Under the pieces are notes generated by a model that saw only the letters and a program-made list of their open reading frames with translations, did not search any database and was not told the origin of the DNA. This document shows positions 46,630 through 55,265 of a stretch of 64,000 nucleotides of DNA, piece by piece. The position numbers and the translations under genes are program-made. The stretch comes from Channa striata. Taxonomy: Eukaryota > Chordata > Actinopteri > Anabantiformes > Channidae. The first letter of the stretch is position 1; each line of letters opens with the position of its first letter. The stretch lies in the NCBI GenBank assembly GCA_033026295.1, contig CM065173.1, positions 1,054,001-1,118,000 of the forward strand, in the 5' to 3' direction.

Positions 46630-47215
46630 CTGATGTTGTCATGTCCATGATATGGGGGTTCCCAGTTAGGGATGTCAAGAGACTCAGTGCTCACATGCTT
46701 TGGAGAGCCATTTGGTGTGAGATGGAGTGGTCGATTTTTCGCATTATCAGCATATGCACACAGGGAATAAAACAACATCCACACAACGTTAGTGCAGTAG
46801 TGCCTATTACAACACCTGTGAGGAGAGACAAAATAAAAGTTTTCCTCCTTCCAAACACAATGCAAACCAGCCCCCGGCGCTGGTGTCATTACAACCAGAA
46901 TGTCTTTTAAGCTCGTTCCGCAGTGATCTTAGTCCCTTTAGCGCCTTTGTTACAGACCCATCTGGGGCTGTATTGTTTCGAATGAAGGTGCAGCATGAGT
47001 CTCCAAACATGGTGCAGACTCCTCATTTGTCTGCAAGCTGCATGTCAGTTGCCATTCTGTTCTCCCATGTCATGCCATTCTGTTCTATGCCCAATGGCAT
47101 GTTGAAACCTCTGTTGGTTAATCAATTGTTCTTGTTGGTTGTGCACCACCAGCAGAGTTTTCTGAACAAACCACACGTTGTCCATCATTGGTAAAGACTC
47201 AGTCACACTGTCAGT
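46630..47215 (-). pseudogene. ERV env, transmembrane-subunit remnant
   Basis: Minus-strand frames encode a CX6CC-like motif (CTMFGDSCC) followed by TAPDGSVTKALKGL, the conserved ectodomain region of fish gammaretrovirus-like Env transmembrane subunits. Just upstream, in shifted or interrupted frame, lies NRMATDMQLA, and a stop codon separates it from the CX6CC block (near 47028). Most of the surface subunit and a clear membrane anchor are absent. It cannot encode a working Env as it stands. Confidence 0.8.
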
Positions 47216-47379
47216 CTGGATTTGTTTGAATCTGTTGAAATCATCCGCAGGATGGCTGCAACCATGGTGAAGAGGTCAAATGTGCTTATTCTCCATTGTA
47301 AATCCATTCTTGACGTGTATTGGAGCTTGAAGTGTGGGCAAACAATTTCAGGGACAAAATTTGACTGTCTGTAACAAGT

Positions 47380-48060
47380 ATTTGTGGTTCCAGTTGGGGA
47401 TCCTTTTGCAGTGTCTGACGTGGACCCACATTTCCTTTCATCTTCACTGCTGAATTAGTTGCCAGTAGTCCTGCGAAGTGTCTCTGCTACCAGCATTTCC
47501 TCTGGTGATCCTTGTCACCTGGTTTGAGATCATGCAGGCTGATGTCTGCAGGGGTGCACTCTTTCACCTGGGGACAAACATGAGAAGTTCTGCACAACAG
47601 TTGGACTCAAACCCTAAAATTAGTTTGACAAATCGTTTAATCTTTTGTGAAGTTTTTTTTTTTTTTTGGTCAACCTGCACTCTGGGGGTAAAACCCAAAA
47701 TTAGGACAATTGTCCCAGGACAAATTACTTGATTCTGGAACACTTCAGTGAACGGTCCTCTGACTTGTCAGGGCCTTTTACCACAGTAGCTGCATCCTGT
47801 TTGGAAGAGAGAAAACAACAGGCTCTACCCACTTGCTAAACGTGCAAACCATGGTCAAGCAAACTTTACATTTCTACATAGCTCAATTAACCCAATCATC
47901 CAATATTCAAAGGGTCTATCAGGTGGGAACTGGCCTTGCAGAGGCATTTAATCGCACCAGAGGCATTGTGTGCCCCACAGATTAAAATGTCCTGCATTCC
48001 CTGAAACCTTTGCTTTAGGGTTTATAGTAGGTGTTAAAATATGCACACATCCCCCCTTTG
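47380..48060 (-). pseudogene. ERV pol, integrase remnant
   Basis: Reading leftward from 48060: DNA for PDRPFEYWM (start of the integrase core), then TFSKWVEP in another frame near 47845, a short patch with VVKGPDKSEDR where 'DAATVVKAL' is usual, and near 47455-47395 LLATNSAVKMKG, the C-terminal 'tatAVKv' strand. The catalytic DDE residues beyond the first are in deleted sequence. Each piece is in a different frame. Identification is from conserved gammaretrovirus-like integrase phrases. Confidence 0.75.
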
Positions 48061-48064
48061 CAAA

Positions 48065-49395
48065 TGTCTACCATGAGCTAGCTTTGCATTTAGATGTAAA
48101 TATCAATTAGGTAAACAAAGTTTATCTCTGAACCGAGCGATGTCCCTTTTGCAGTGTTGCACCTAATTTCATTACAAAGTTTCTAGATGTGTTTGCTAGT
48201 GACTGGATGGTTGACAAGTCAGCCTGTGTGTTGAGTTTTCTGTGGGAGAAAAGAAAAACATTTTTTTTTTCTATCCTGGCCGCTGTGTCCGTAGTTGAAG
48301 TTCTTGCAGAAATCAAGTTATTTTGTTAATGTTCGAGTGTCACATTTCGTAACCGATATTCACGTAGGCAACAAGTCAGCATCTACGGAGCTGCAAGAAG
48401 AACAATGTGCAGTTAGTGTTCTGCCTGACGTCACAAGTCTTCTCCGTCTCCAGAGACAACCTTAGTTATGAGACACCATTCATATTCATACATTCATTCA
48501 AACTTCATATCATTGGCCAGTTTGTAGTTTTCAGCAAGAGCTGTCAGCTCACCAGCTTGCAGATTAGTTAAAACGTAGTTTTATCAAAAGTAATGACACT
48601 ACAATTTTGTGACAAGGCAATTTCGCAAGGTTCGACATCTCAGGAAATCAGAACCATCAACACATAATTCTGTCAGCGTTCAGAATTAGTGTTTTCAAAC
48701 CCACTTCAAATAGAACAGGTGGTTTCTAGTACCTCAGTGCAGATATGAGGATCTCCATCCAACATATTGCACCTTCCCAAGCAATCAGAACAGCAAACCA
48801 AACACAGCTTCTCTGCTGCAACAACGGTTCTCAGACAAAAAAAAATCCTGCTATAACTGGATCCAGTTTTACTAGTATAAAGCTACAGATACAACTACAC
48901 CCACAAGCAATGCACAGAAGTCATGGAACTGTCTTCCTGGTCAAAAACTAACTAGTATTAGGCAAACCAAGTTCTGCCTATGGATCAGCAAGCACTTCAG
49001 GAGGCAACATGTGCCAACACCCACAACAACACCAAGCAACAACCACACTCCACAGCAAACGGGAAAGTTTCGCACAGGAGCGATTCCTTTGCAGAACTGT
49101 GTCGTGCCAGGAAAAAGAAATTATCATTGGCTTTTGTCAGCCTTAAAATCAGCAATTCCTTTTGTGACACTGTTTTCCTCTGGGGTGATCACCTGACCCA
49201 GACATGTCACTTTTGTTGCACAAACTGCAGTTTAAAAAACAAACAAACAAACAAACAAAAACTTTATGGCCATTGTCTAAAAGATGTTTTAACAGGTGCA
49301 CCGTATCAATTTTGCATGCTTCCTCAGATTAACTGTACTGTTACACTGAAGTCTGTCAAATTTGGTGGTACCAGAGAAAGAATAATTTGTATAGT
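48065..49395 (-). other. ERV interior, poorly recognisable
   Basis: This lies where reverse transcriptase, RNase H and the integrase zinc finger should be, but I cannot recognise them here. It contains a (CAAA)n run at about 49230-49259. It may be deleted-and-filled or strongly diverged sequence. Confidence 0.4.
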
Positions 49396-49399
49396 TTTA

Positions 49400-50130
49400 C
49401 TTCAGGTGTTCAGGGTGTATGGCTGCCTTTACCTCCTGTAATTTTGAACAAAGTGCCACCCAACTGGTTGACCTAGGTGTCTTTACAAGAAATAAGTTGC
49501 AACAAGAGAATTCTCAAATAAAAGTTATTACACCTGCCATTAACAGGGAGTTTTACACAGGCTTTATGCCACTGATGATGGCTTCCTGTTTTAAAGAGTG
49601 TTTGTTCTGCCATGGTCTGTGCTCTGATTTTGGAAGGACTGTCAGAGGCTCTACATTTTTCATAAGGCCTACATCATATTTATGGGCTGCCCAGAGAGAT
49701 TTAGGAATTTGCTCGACCTCTGGTGGTAAACTAGTTTTAGTGATGGTAAAGGCTGCAGCATGCGCAATATCATAGCTATCAGTGAGCTCAAATGTTCTAT
49801 AAGCTCTGTCCAACTGATGTAAATTGTACGATGTACATCACCCTTCCAGCTATATTCCATCCTAGGATCTGATGCTGTTGGTTGGAATTCCTCGAGGAAC
49901 AGCGTCTTCTGCAACCATGGGCCAAGGCCTTGCCAACTCCAGTCAGATGGTTTTGCCAATAGGACATGTGGAGTATTCCCCTAAATAGTTCTTCCTGTTT
50001 AGAGGAGAGTGAGACAGAGGCAACAGCAGCAGTCTTTGTCCAATACACATTTGTCAAACATATCACTGCACCTTCCCTGTTTTCTACATACCACTGACCT
50101 TCATATTCATTTTCTGGTTCTACCTTCACG
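49400..50130 (-). pseudogene. ERV pol, protease/reverse transcriptase start
   Basis: The clearest frame (49813-49553) encodes LPPEVEQIPKSLWAAH, KYDVGLMKNVEPL and KQEAIISGIKPV, the start of a fish ERV reverse transcriptase ('lw-khkyDVGLmk-veP'). It continues in other frames with VFNSLLMAGVI and FLVKTPRSTSW, where 'PVRTPIFPVKK' is normal. Upstream (50130-49815) frames are protease-like at best. The same region in the copy at 61.85 kb aligns closely in opposite orientation. The YVDD catalytic box is not present. Confidence 0.82.
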
Positions 50131-50199
50131 TGTGCTGTTCTGTGTAGCGACCTTGATGTTGGAATGTTTCTGTATGTGTGCTGTGTATGTGCAAAATCT

Positions 50200-51655
50200 G
50201 TAAGCTGCTGTGTAACACGAGTGTTATCAGCAAGTTTACCTCTACATGCATATTGTAAATGTATGTTAATGACCTAAGTGACCTGTGATCGATAGTCCCC
50301 ATCTCCCTGTTTTCTCCATACTGATGCCAGGCTTCTGAGTTATGGTGGTTCTGCCACCTTCTTTGTCCTCTCTGTGTCTCTTCTGCATGTTGCAGAATGT
50401 CTCTGAGTGGATAGCAATTTCAGGTTTCATTCTGGTTAGAAATAAATCCTTCAGGTGGGCCTCACAGGCACTCGTAGGGTTCATTCCCAGTCCATCCTCT
50501 GGTGGAGTATGACCGCTTGTTAACATCCCAGCTGATGTTTCTACAGCTATTCCCTTTCCTGCAAGGTGGGTTTGTAGTCCTGGACCACATTTTGGAAGTC
50601 TTTCTCCCACTTGTTAGTGTTTTCTTTTGGGTGATTGACTTTCTCCATCAATTCCTTGATGTCCACATGTCCAGCTCCCCAACGGTGGGGGAGTCTGCCC
50701 CCCCCGATCTGGTGAACATGGAGTGTCCTTTCACACCTCCAGGGCTTGGCTCCTGGAGTGATGCCTCAGACGTGTCTCCTCCCTCTGGTGCTCTTTGTGG
50801 ATCTGTTGCATTCTCTGATGGGGGAGAGCTGGCTGACTTGCTGCTGCTGTGATCTGCTGATATGGTGGGAGAGCAAGTGGGGGTGCAGAGTCCAAAATCC
50901 AGGTTTACCTTGTAACTCAGACAAAACAGAATACAGAGGTTCAGTGTACGAACAATCCTTTGCTCTATAAACTAGATGTTCTGGTTCTGTTTGTTTGGCA
51001 TTTTCATCTTCATTTGTGTCTTGTTTTCTAAACCTTCTACTTTCCCTCACATGACATTTATCCTTCCACATGCTAAATACCTTCCATTCAGATTTAAACA
51101 CTTTGTGTTTTCCCATTTCACTTGGACAAAGACTTGTGTCGCTCTGTGCTCTCCTTTTCGTTCTTCTTCAGTTCCTCCTGTAACTGAGCTGTCTGCTACT
51201 CACACTATCCTCTTTAGTAAACCCCAATTTCCACCTTTTAGTCAATTGACTACAACTGCCCCAAAAAAGTTTGGACATTGCTTCCAGTTGGCAGAACTTG
51301 CCCAGGCCAGGCGCTCACTTCTGTTAGTACCCCCTACTAGACCCATTTCTCTAGCAGCCCGTTCTCTCGTGTTATCTTTTCCCCGTGCGACTCAGAATAA
51401 AACTGCGCTGCATACAACGGTAATAATAACACAACGGTTTACTACTATGACAACGTCTTGTCACCTACCCAACCAGTAGTGAGTTTTATAGAGCTCTCTT
51501 ACCTTGTCTGCTTTTTTGCTGTGTTCCCTCTCCTCTGCTGCCTTACCGCTTTATTTCGGTCCGTATAACTGGATCGGCAGTCTGACTCCTGAGGGGAACA
51601 GCTTCTCAAATAAAAAAAAAGGATCGGTTTTTACTTGTGCGCACAGTCACTGTTT
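50200..51655 (-). pseudogene. ERV gag-like region
   Basis: Between primer-binding site and pol, minus-strand frames of 117 codons (51116-50766) and 115 codons (50610-50266) occur. The second contains HLKDLFLTRMKPEIA, resembling the C-terminal capsid segment ('l-dlFl-rmkpela') of fish ERV Gag. The first is basic and Gln/Ser-rich. No zinc knuckle recognised. Assignment as gag is by position and that single motif. Confidence 0.6.
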
Positions 51656-51683
51656 TATCCCTCAGAGTCCAGAAAGCGCGTCC

Positions 51684-51701
51684 ATCCCACTTCTGACACC
51701 A
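51684..51701 (-). promoter_or_regulatory. Primer-binding site, tRNA-Leu type
   Basis: The plus strand reads ATCCCACTTCTGACACCA, which as I recall is the 3' end of a vertebrate tRNA-Leu including CCA. On the element's own strand this is TGGTGTCAGAAGTGGGAT, three bases after the LTR end, as expected for minus-strand primer binding. Confidence 0.9.
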
Positions 51702-51704
51702 ATC

Positions 51705-52117
51705 TGTTGTGGAAAAATCTGGGAGAGCAAGTTAAGAGACAGGAGGCAGCTCTCACATTATCATCAAGCAATTTAATGACAATAACATAGGTAAAATAAG
51801 CAAAAAGGTAGAGGAGCAGGCAGAGGAACAGAGCAAAAAGCAGTGTCACCCGGGTGGATCAGATAGTATCTGATACCCTCTGTCAGGATGTGTGTGTGTT
51901 TTATCTGTCCTTAATTAGCAAGTCTCTGTTACTGTCTGCTTAAGGTATCAACAAGGATTCAAAGGAACAATAGGGTCTGTTAAGGTGTCAAGATAAAACT
52001 CTGGGACCTGCTAGTTCCCGTGGATCTTTCTACTGAGTGGCGGGGACTCGTTGTCTGGCCTCTGCTAGAAGTATGAACAGATGGTCAGATGGTCATTGAT
52101 CAAAAACTTCCCTCACA
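51705..52117 (-). repeat. ERV 5' LTR, complete (413 bp)
   Basis: Minus strand starts TGTGAGGGAAG and ends TTTTTCCACAACA, so it has TG...CA ends. An ATTAAA polyadenylation-like signal ('TCATTAAATTGC' on the minus strand) lies near 51770, about 65 bp before the LTR end. Pairs with the truncated 3' LTR at 46242-46364. Confidence 0.9.
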
Positions 52118-52124
52118 ATGACAA

Positions 52125-53360
52125 CTACAAATTGTAGGTGTATAAAGTGTCCGAGGTGTATAAAGTGAAGAGAAACGTGAGAGCTTCTGTGGTGGAGACC
52201 ACCACCTCAGACACAGTTCCGCAGCCTCACATGCTGTGGCCTATTGGTAAAGTAATCTGTTGTCTATCCATTCCTGCCCCTTCTAGCTTCCCTCGCAGTA
52301 GTGCCAGCTGAATGGTATTAAAAGAGCTGGAGAAGTCAAAAAACATGACCCTCACAGTGGTTCCGGTAGCTTCCTGGTGAGTCAGTGACCGCTGCAGCAG
52401 GTAGATGACAGCATCATCCAACCCCATGTTTGGCCTGTAGGCAAACTGCAGAGGGTCTTGCACTGTGCCCACCACGGAGCGTGGTGTCCATGATTGGGAT
52501 GGGAGGAATCTTTGATGATGCCTCTTGCCCTCTGCAAACAGCGGTTCTACTAAATGTGTTCCAGGGTGGGGAGCTGAGTACCGATAATTCGTTGGGCGGT
52601 TTTCACCACCCTCTGAAGGGCTTTACGGTCCGATGCAGTGCAGCTGCTGTACCACACTGAGATACAGTTTGTGAGGATGCTCTCAATGGTACAGCGGTAA
52701 AAGTTCTTCATTATCCTGTGGCACAGGTGGGACTTTTTAAGTCTCCTCAGACAATAAAGGCGCTGTTGTGCCTTCCTGATCAGGATGGAAGAGTTCAGAG
52801 TCCATGTGAGATCCTCAGAGATTTGGATTCCAAGGAACTTGAAGCTGGGTACAGCTCAACAGCCACTCCGTTGATGTGGATTGGAAGATGAGTGTGATTG
52901 CCAGCTCTTCTGAAATCCACAATGACCTCCTTTGTCTTCTTGATGTTGAGTTCCAGGTTATTGTCCTCACACCAGGTTACTAAGTGTTGGATCTCCTCCC
53001 TGTAAGCCGTCTCGTTGTTACCTCTGATCAGGCCTACTACCGTGGTGTCGTCTGCGAACTTAACGATGCTGTTTGAAGCATAGACAGGTGCGCAGTCATG
53101 GGTGAAAAGGGAGTACAGGAGAGGGGACGTTGGCTTCTTTGCGTGAATTACCTTGGGAAGTGCAACCACACACGAAGTCTTCCACAGAACAGGGACCCTC
53201 TCCAGACTTAGGCTCAGGTTGAAGATGTATGTGACGACCTCACAGAGCTGGTCAGCACAGTTCCTCGGCAGTCTGGCGCTTATCTCATCTGGTCCTGCAG
53301 CCTTCCTGACCCTCAGGTGTCTCAGCTCTCTCTTCCTAAGTGTGGATTTCACCAATTTAA
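52125..53360 (-). mobile_element. Rex1/CR1-like non-LTR retrotransposon, blocks out of order
   Basis: Reading leftward from 53355, a 187-codon frame encodes LRVRKAAGPDEISARLPRNC and WKTSCVVALPKVIHAKKP. It jumps directly to SPLLYSLFTHDCAPV, the catalytic KFADDTTVVGLI, and KKTKEVIVDFRRAG. The C-terminal region follows in another frame (LYCLRRLKKSHLCHRIMKNF, ASDRKALQRVVKTAQRIIG) to about 52485. Then, still leftward, comes the block missing from the first part: GTVQDPLQFAYRPN, FFDFSSSFNTIQLALLRGKL and VRLRNCVSE-like DNA (52475-52130). The catalytic Asp pair is intact, but order and frame are broken. A dead element. Confidence 0.88.
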
Positions 53361-53364
53361 AGAA

Positions 53365-53970
53365 AACCTGTAGGACAGGCCAGTAAACAACAGAAAATAA
53401 ATAGAAAAACTAAGGAAGGTGCTGTGGCAACAGGCTGCTGGTCGTACAGCATGAACTTGTTTCACACTTGTCACTCTCTAAAGAACTGTTTGTGACTGAA
53501 ATAAAGAACCTTGAACCTTGACAGATGAATAAAAAAAAAGAAGCTTGCCCCACAGGTTTCTCCAGAGTTTAGTGGAATTTGGAGACTGATTGGAGACTTT
53601 TAAGACTTATTAGCATCATTAAGCTGTATTTATGAGAGTTAGAGTTAGACCTTAGATGAACAAACGACAATGACAAAGTTGTTTCTTTGTTTCCTAGCAA
53701 CCATTCAGTACAGATGTGAGGAAAAAATCTGTGATTTTTGAGTGGTTTCTTAGTTTTGCTGTTCTAATTATTTCATTGTAATGTCAAGCTAGTGGGAGGC
53801 TGCTGCTGCTTCTGCTGCTGCTGCTGGACCAAATATGGAAGAGAGAGATGTCATTATTCAGATGACAGCGTCACTCACTGCTCTCACCATCAGTCTGTGA
53901 ACTGGCATGAAAGGATGGTATGACCCTAGTTACAAGCAACTTAGCTCAAAGGGCTCCTTCAACAAAAAAT
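53365..53970. other. Mostly unrecognised; possible LINE or transcript 3' end and CTG repeat
   Basis: 'GAAATAAAGAACCTTGAACC' followed by TTGACAG and an A-run (53498-53540) looks like a LINE 3' end with a short repeated terminus, or a retrocopied transcript end, on the plus strand. A CTG/CTT repeat is at 53800-53827. Confidence 0.4.
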
Positions 53971-53974
53971 GGTT

Positions 53975-54012
53975 TCAATTCAACTTTATTAATATAGCAC
54001 CAATTTACAACA
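53975..54012 (-). repeat. L2-B 3' terminus
   Basis: 'TTCAATTCAACTTTATTAAT' followed by ATAGCACCAATTTACAAC is the reverse of the L2-B end. Confidence 0.7.
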
Positions 54013-54299
54013 AAGTGAAAGTGTCTGTTTTTTCATCTGGTTCTCTGGGCATGATGTTAATTTATTACAGTTTTTTGCTCAGCCTTGTGTCTCTTGTACA
54101 TTTTTGACAACTCTGCTTCCTGTTCCATTATAATTACAGAACAAAACTGGGTACTTTCACGGGATACAAAAGAACTGGTTTATAATAACATCACACATCA
54201 GATGTCATAAACACAGAATATGTAGTTGAGAAACAGATGCTGGTCTGCAGCCACTGACTGCTTTTAGATTTACTTCCCGGAACAGCCAGGTCATCAGGG

Positions 54300-55265
54300 A
54301 ATGGGTTTACATGCACATACCTACTTTCAGAGAGCTGTTAAGAACATTCTACGACACTGTGATTGCTTCAGCAGTCCTCTATGGTGTTGTGTGCTGGGCG
54401 GGGGGAGCAGTACGGACAGAGACAGGAAGAAACTTAACAAGCTGGTTAAGAGAGCCAGCTCTGTCCTGGGCTGCACACTGGACTCCATGGAGGAGGTGTC
54501 AGGAGCGGTGGCACTAGAATAGTCTGGTGGAATCAAATAACCAATGGCCGGAAAACACAGAACTGGTTAGAAAAGACTTTATTGAAAATACCAGAGGAAT
54601 AATGGGAATGGAATGAACCAGATTGGGCACTGCAGACGGGGGTGGCACTGTGGAAAGCAGGATGCAGACACCAGCAGAATGGGCTAGGAAAGTCCTTGAT
54701 TACAGTTCATCAAAGAACATCAAATCCACAATCCAGATAGGCAGGGCAGAACGAGCAAGCAGGGTCAGGTCCGAATAGTCCAACAAACAGAGATAACAAA
54801 CTAGCCAAGTCCAAAATCCAACAATCCAGGTCAAGAAACGAGCAGAAGAGAGGTCATACAAACTTACGGAGCCAGGGTTCAGACAGAAAGGGAGGTCCAG
54901 AGACAGGTCAGGGTTGTACCGGGTAAGCCAACAGTTCAGGTTTCCAAAAGGCTTGAAAGCAGCTTTGGGAGGTGACAGGAGGTGTTGTCCAAACTAACGT
55001 CAATCATGAATAACCCCTCCCACTCCTTCAGTGCAGGAAGGAGCGCTACCATCACTCATTCCTCCCCACAGCCGTCAGAGTGTGCAATATTCACCAGTTA
55101 CATTTTCCACTGTTACATATGTAGATCACAAAACTTATTTTTAATAAAATGATTGCACATCTAAAATGGTTGTTTTTCTTTATCTTGTTTAAAGTTAAAG
55201 TAAAGTTTCTATTGCTGCTGAAACAGAAATTTCCTGACTGTGGGGTCACTAAAATCCTATCCTAC
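54300..55265 (+). mobile_element. Rex1 non-LTR retrotransposon 3' part, split by a solo LTR
   Basis: Left part (54300-54496) encodes RELLRTFYDTVIASAVLYGV followed by VCWAGGAVRT and, in another frame, ASSVLGCTLDSMEEV, the conserved Rex1 C-terminal region. A solo LTR (54497-54977) interrupts it. Right part (54978-55262) resumes with KLTSIMNNPSH, further C-terminal pieces and a 3' end 'AATTTCCTGACTGTGGGGTC'. Rex1 identity rests on the well-known C-terminal order and this 3' terminus. A deletion lies before 'CGCTACCATCACTCATTC'. 5'-truncated and dead. Confidence 0.87.
54492..54982 (-). mobile_element. Solo LTR (54497-54977, 481 bp) with 5-bp target duplication
   Basis: Plus strand starts TGTCAGGAGCGGTGG and ends GGAGGTGACA. 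It is flanked by GGAGG at 54492-54496 and 54978-54982. The minus strand has AATAAAGTC near its 3' side ('TTTTCAATAAAGTCTTTTCT'), so it reads leftward. Joining the flanks gives uninterrupted Rex1 sequence. Its TGTCA...TGACA ends resemble the 27.8-kb solo LTR, but the interior differs. It dates after the Rex1 insertion. Confidence 0.87.

Larger units (their letters stand above)
46242..52117 (-). mobile_element. Endogenous retrovirus (env-bearing, tRNA-Leu primed), defective
   Basis: Minus-strand provirus: 5' LTR 51705-52117, primer-binding site 51684-51701, gag-like region, reverse transcriptase start, integrase pieces, env transmembrane piece, polypurine tract 46365-46378, and a truncated 3' LTR 46242-46364. 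The order matches a simple retrovirus. The interior is about 5.3 kb, shorter than expected for a full provirus, with the catalytic reverse-transcriptase/RNase H part and the env surface region missing. All frames carry stops or shifts. The LTR overlap differs at 2 of 123 positions. A related pol piece is at 61.8-62.8 kb. No target duplication: the left end is truncated. Confidence 0.9.

Noticed and set aside
50976..51479. 167-codon plus-strand open frame
   Set aside because: Antisense to the ERV gag-like region; its sequence has no motif of its own.
54500..54977. Reading the insert in Rex1 as a hAT element with an 8-bp duplication (GGAGGTGT)
   Set aside because: The ends lack hAT inverted repeats; TG...CA ends with a 5-bp duplication GGAGG and an antisense AATAAA fit a solo LTR better.
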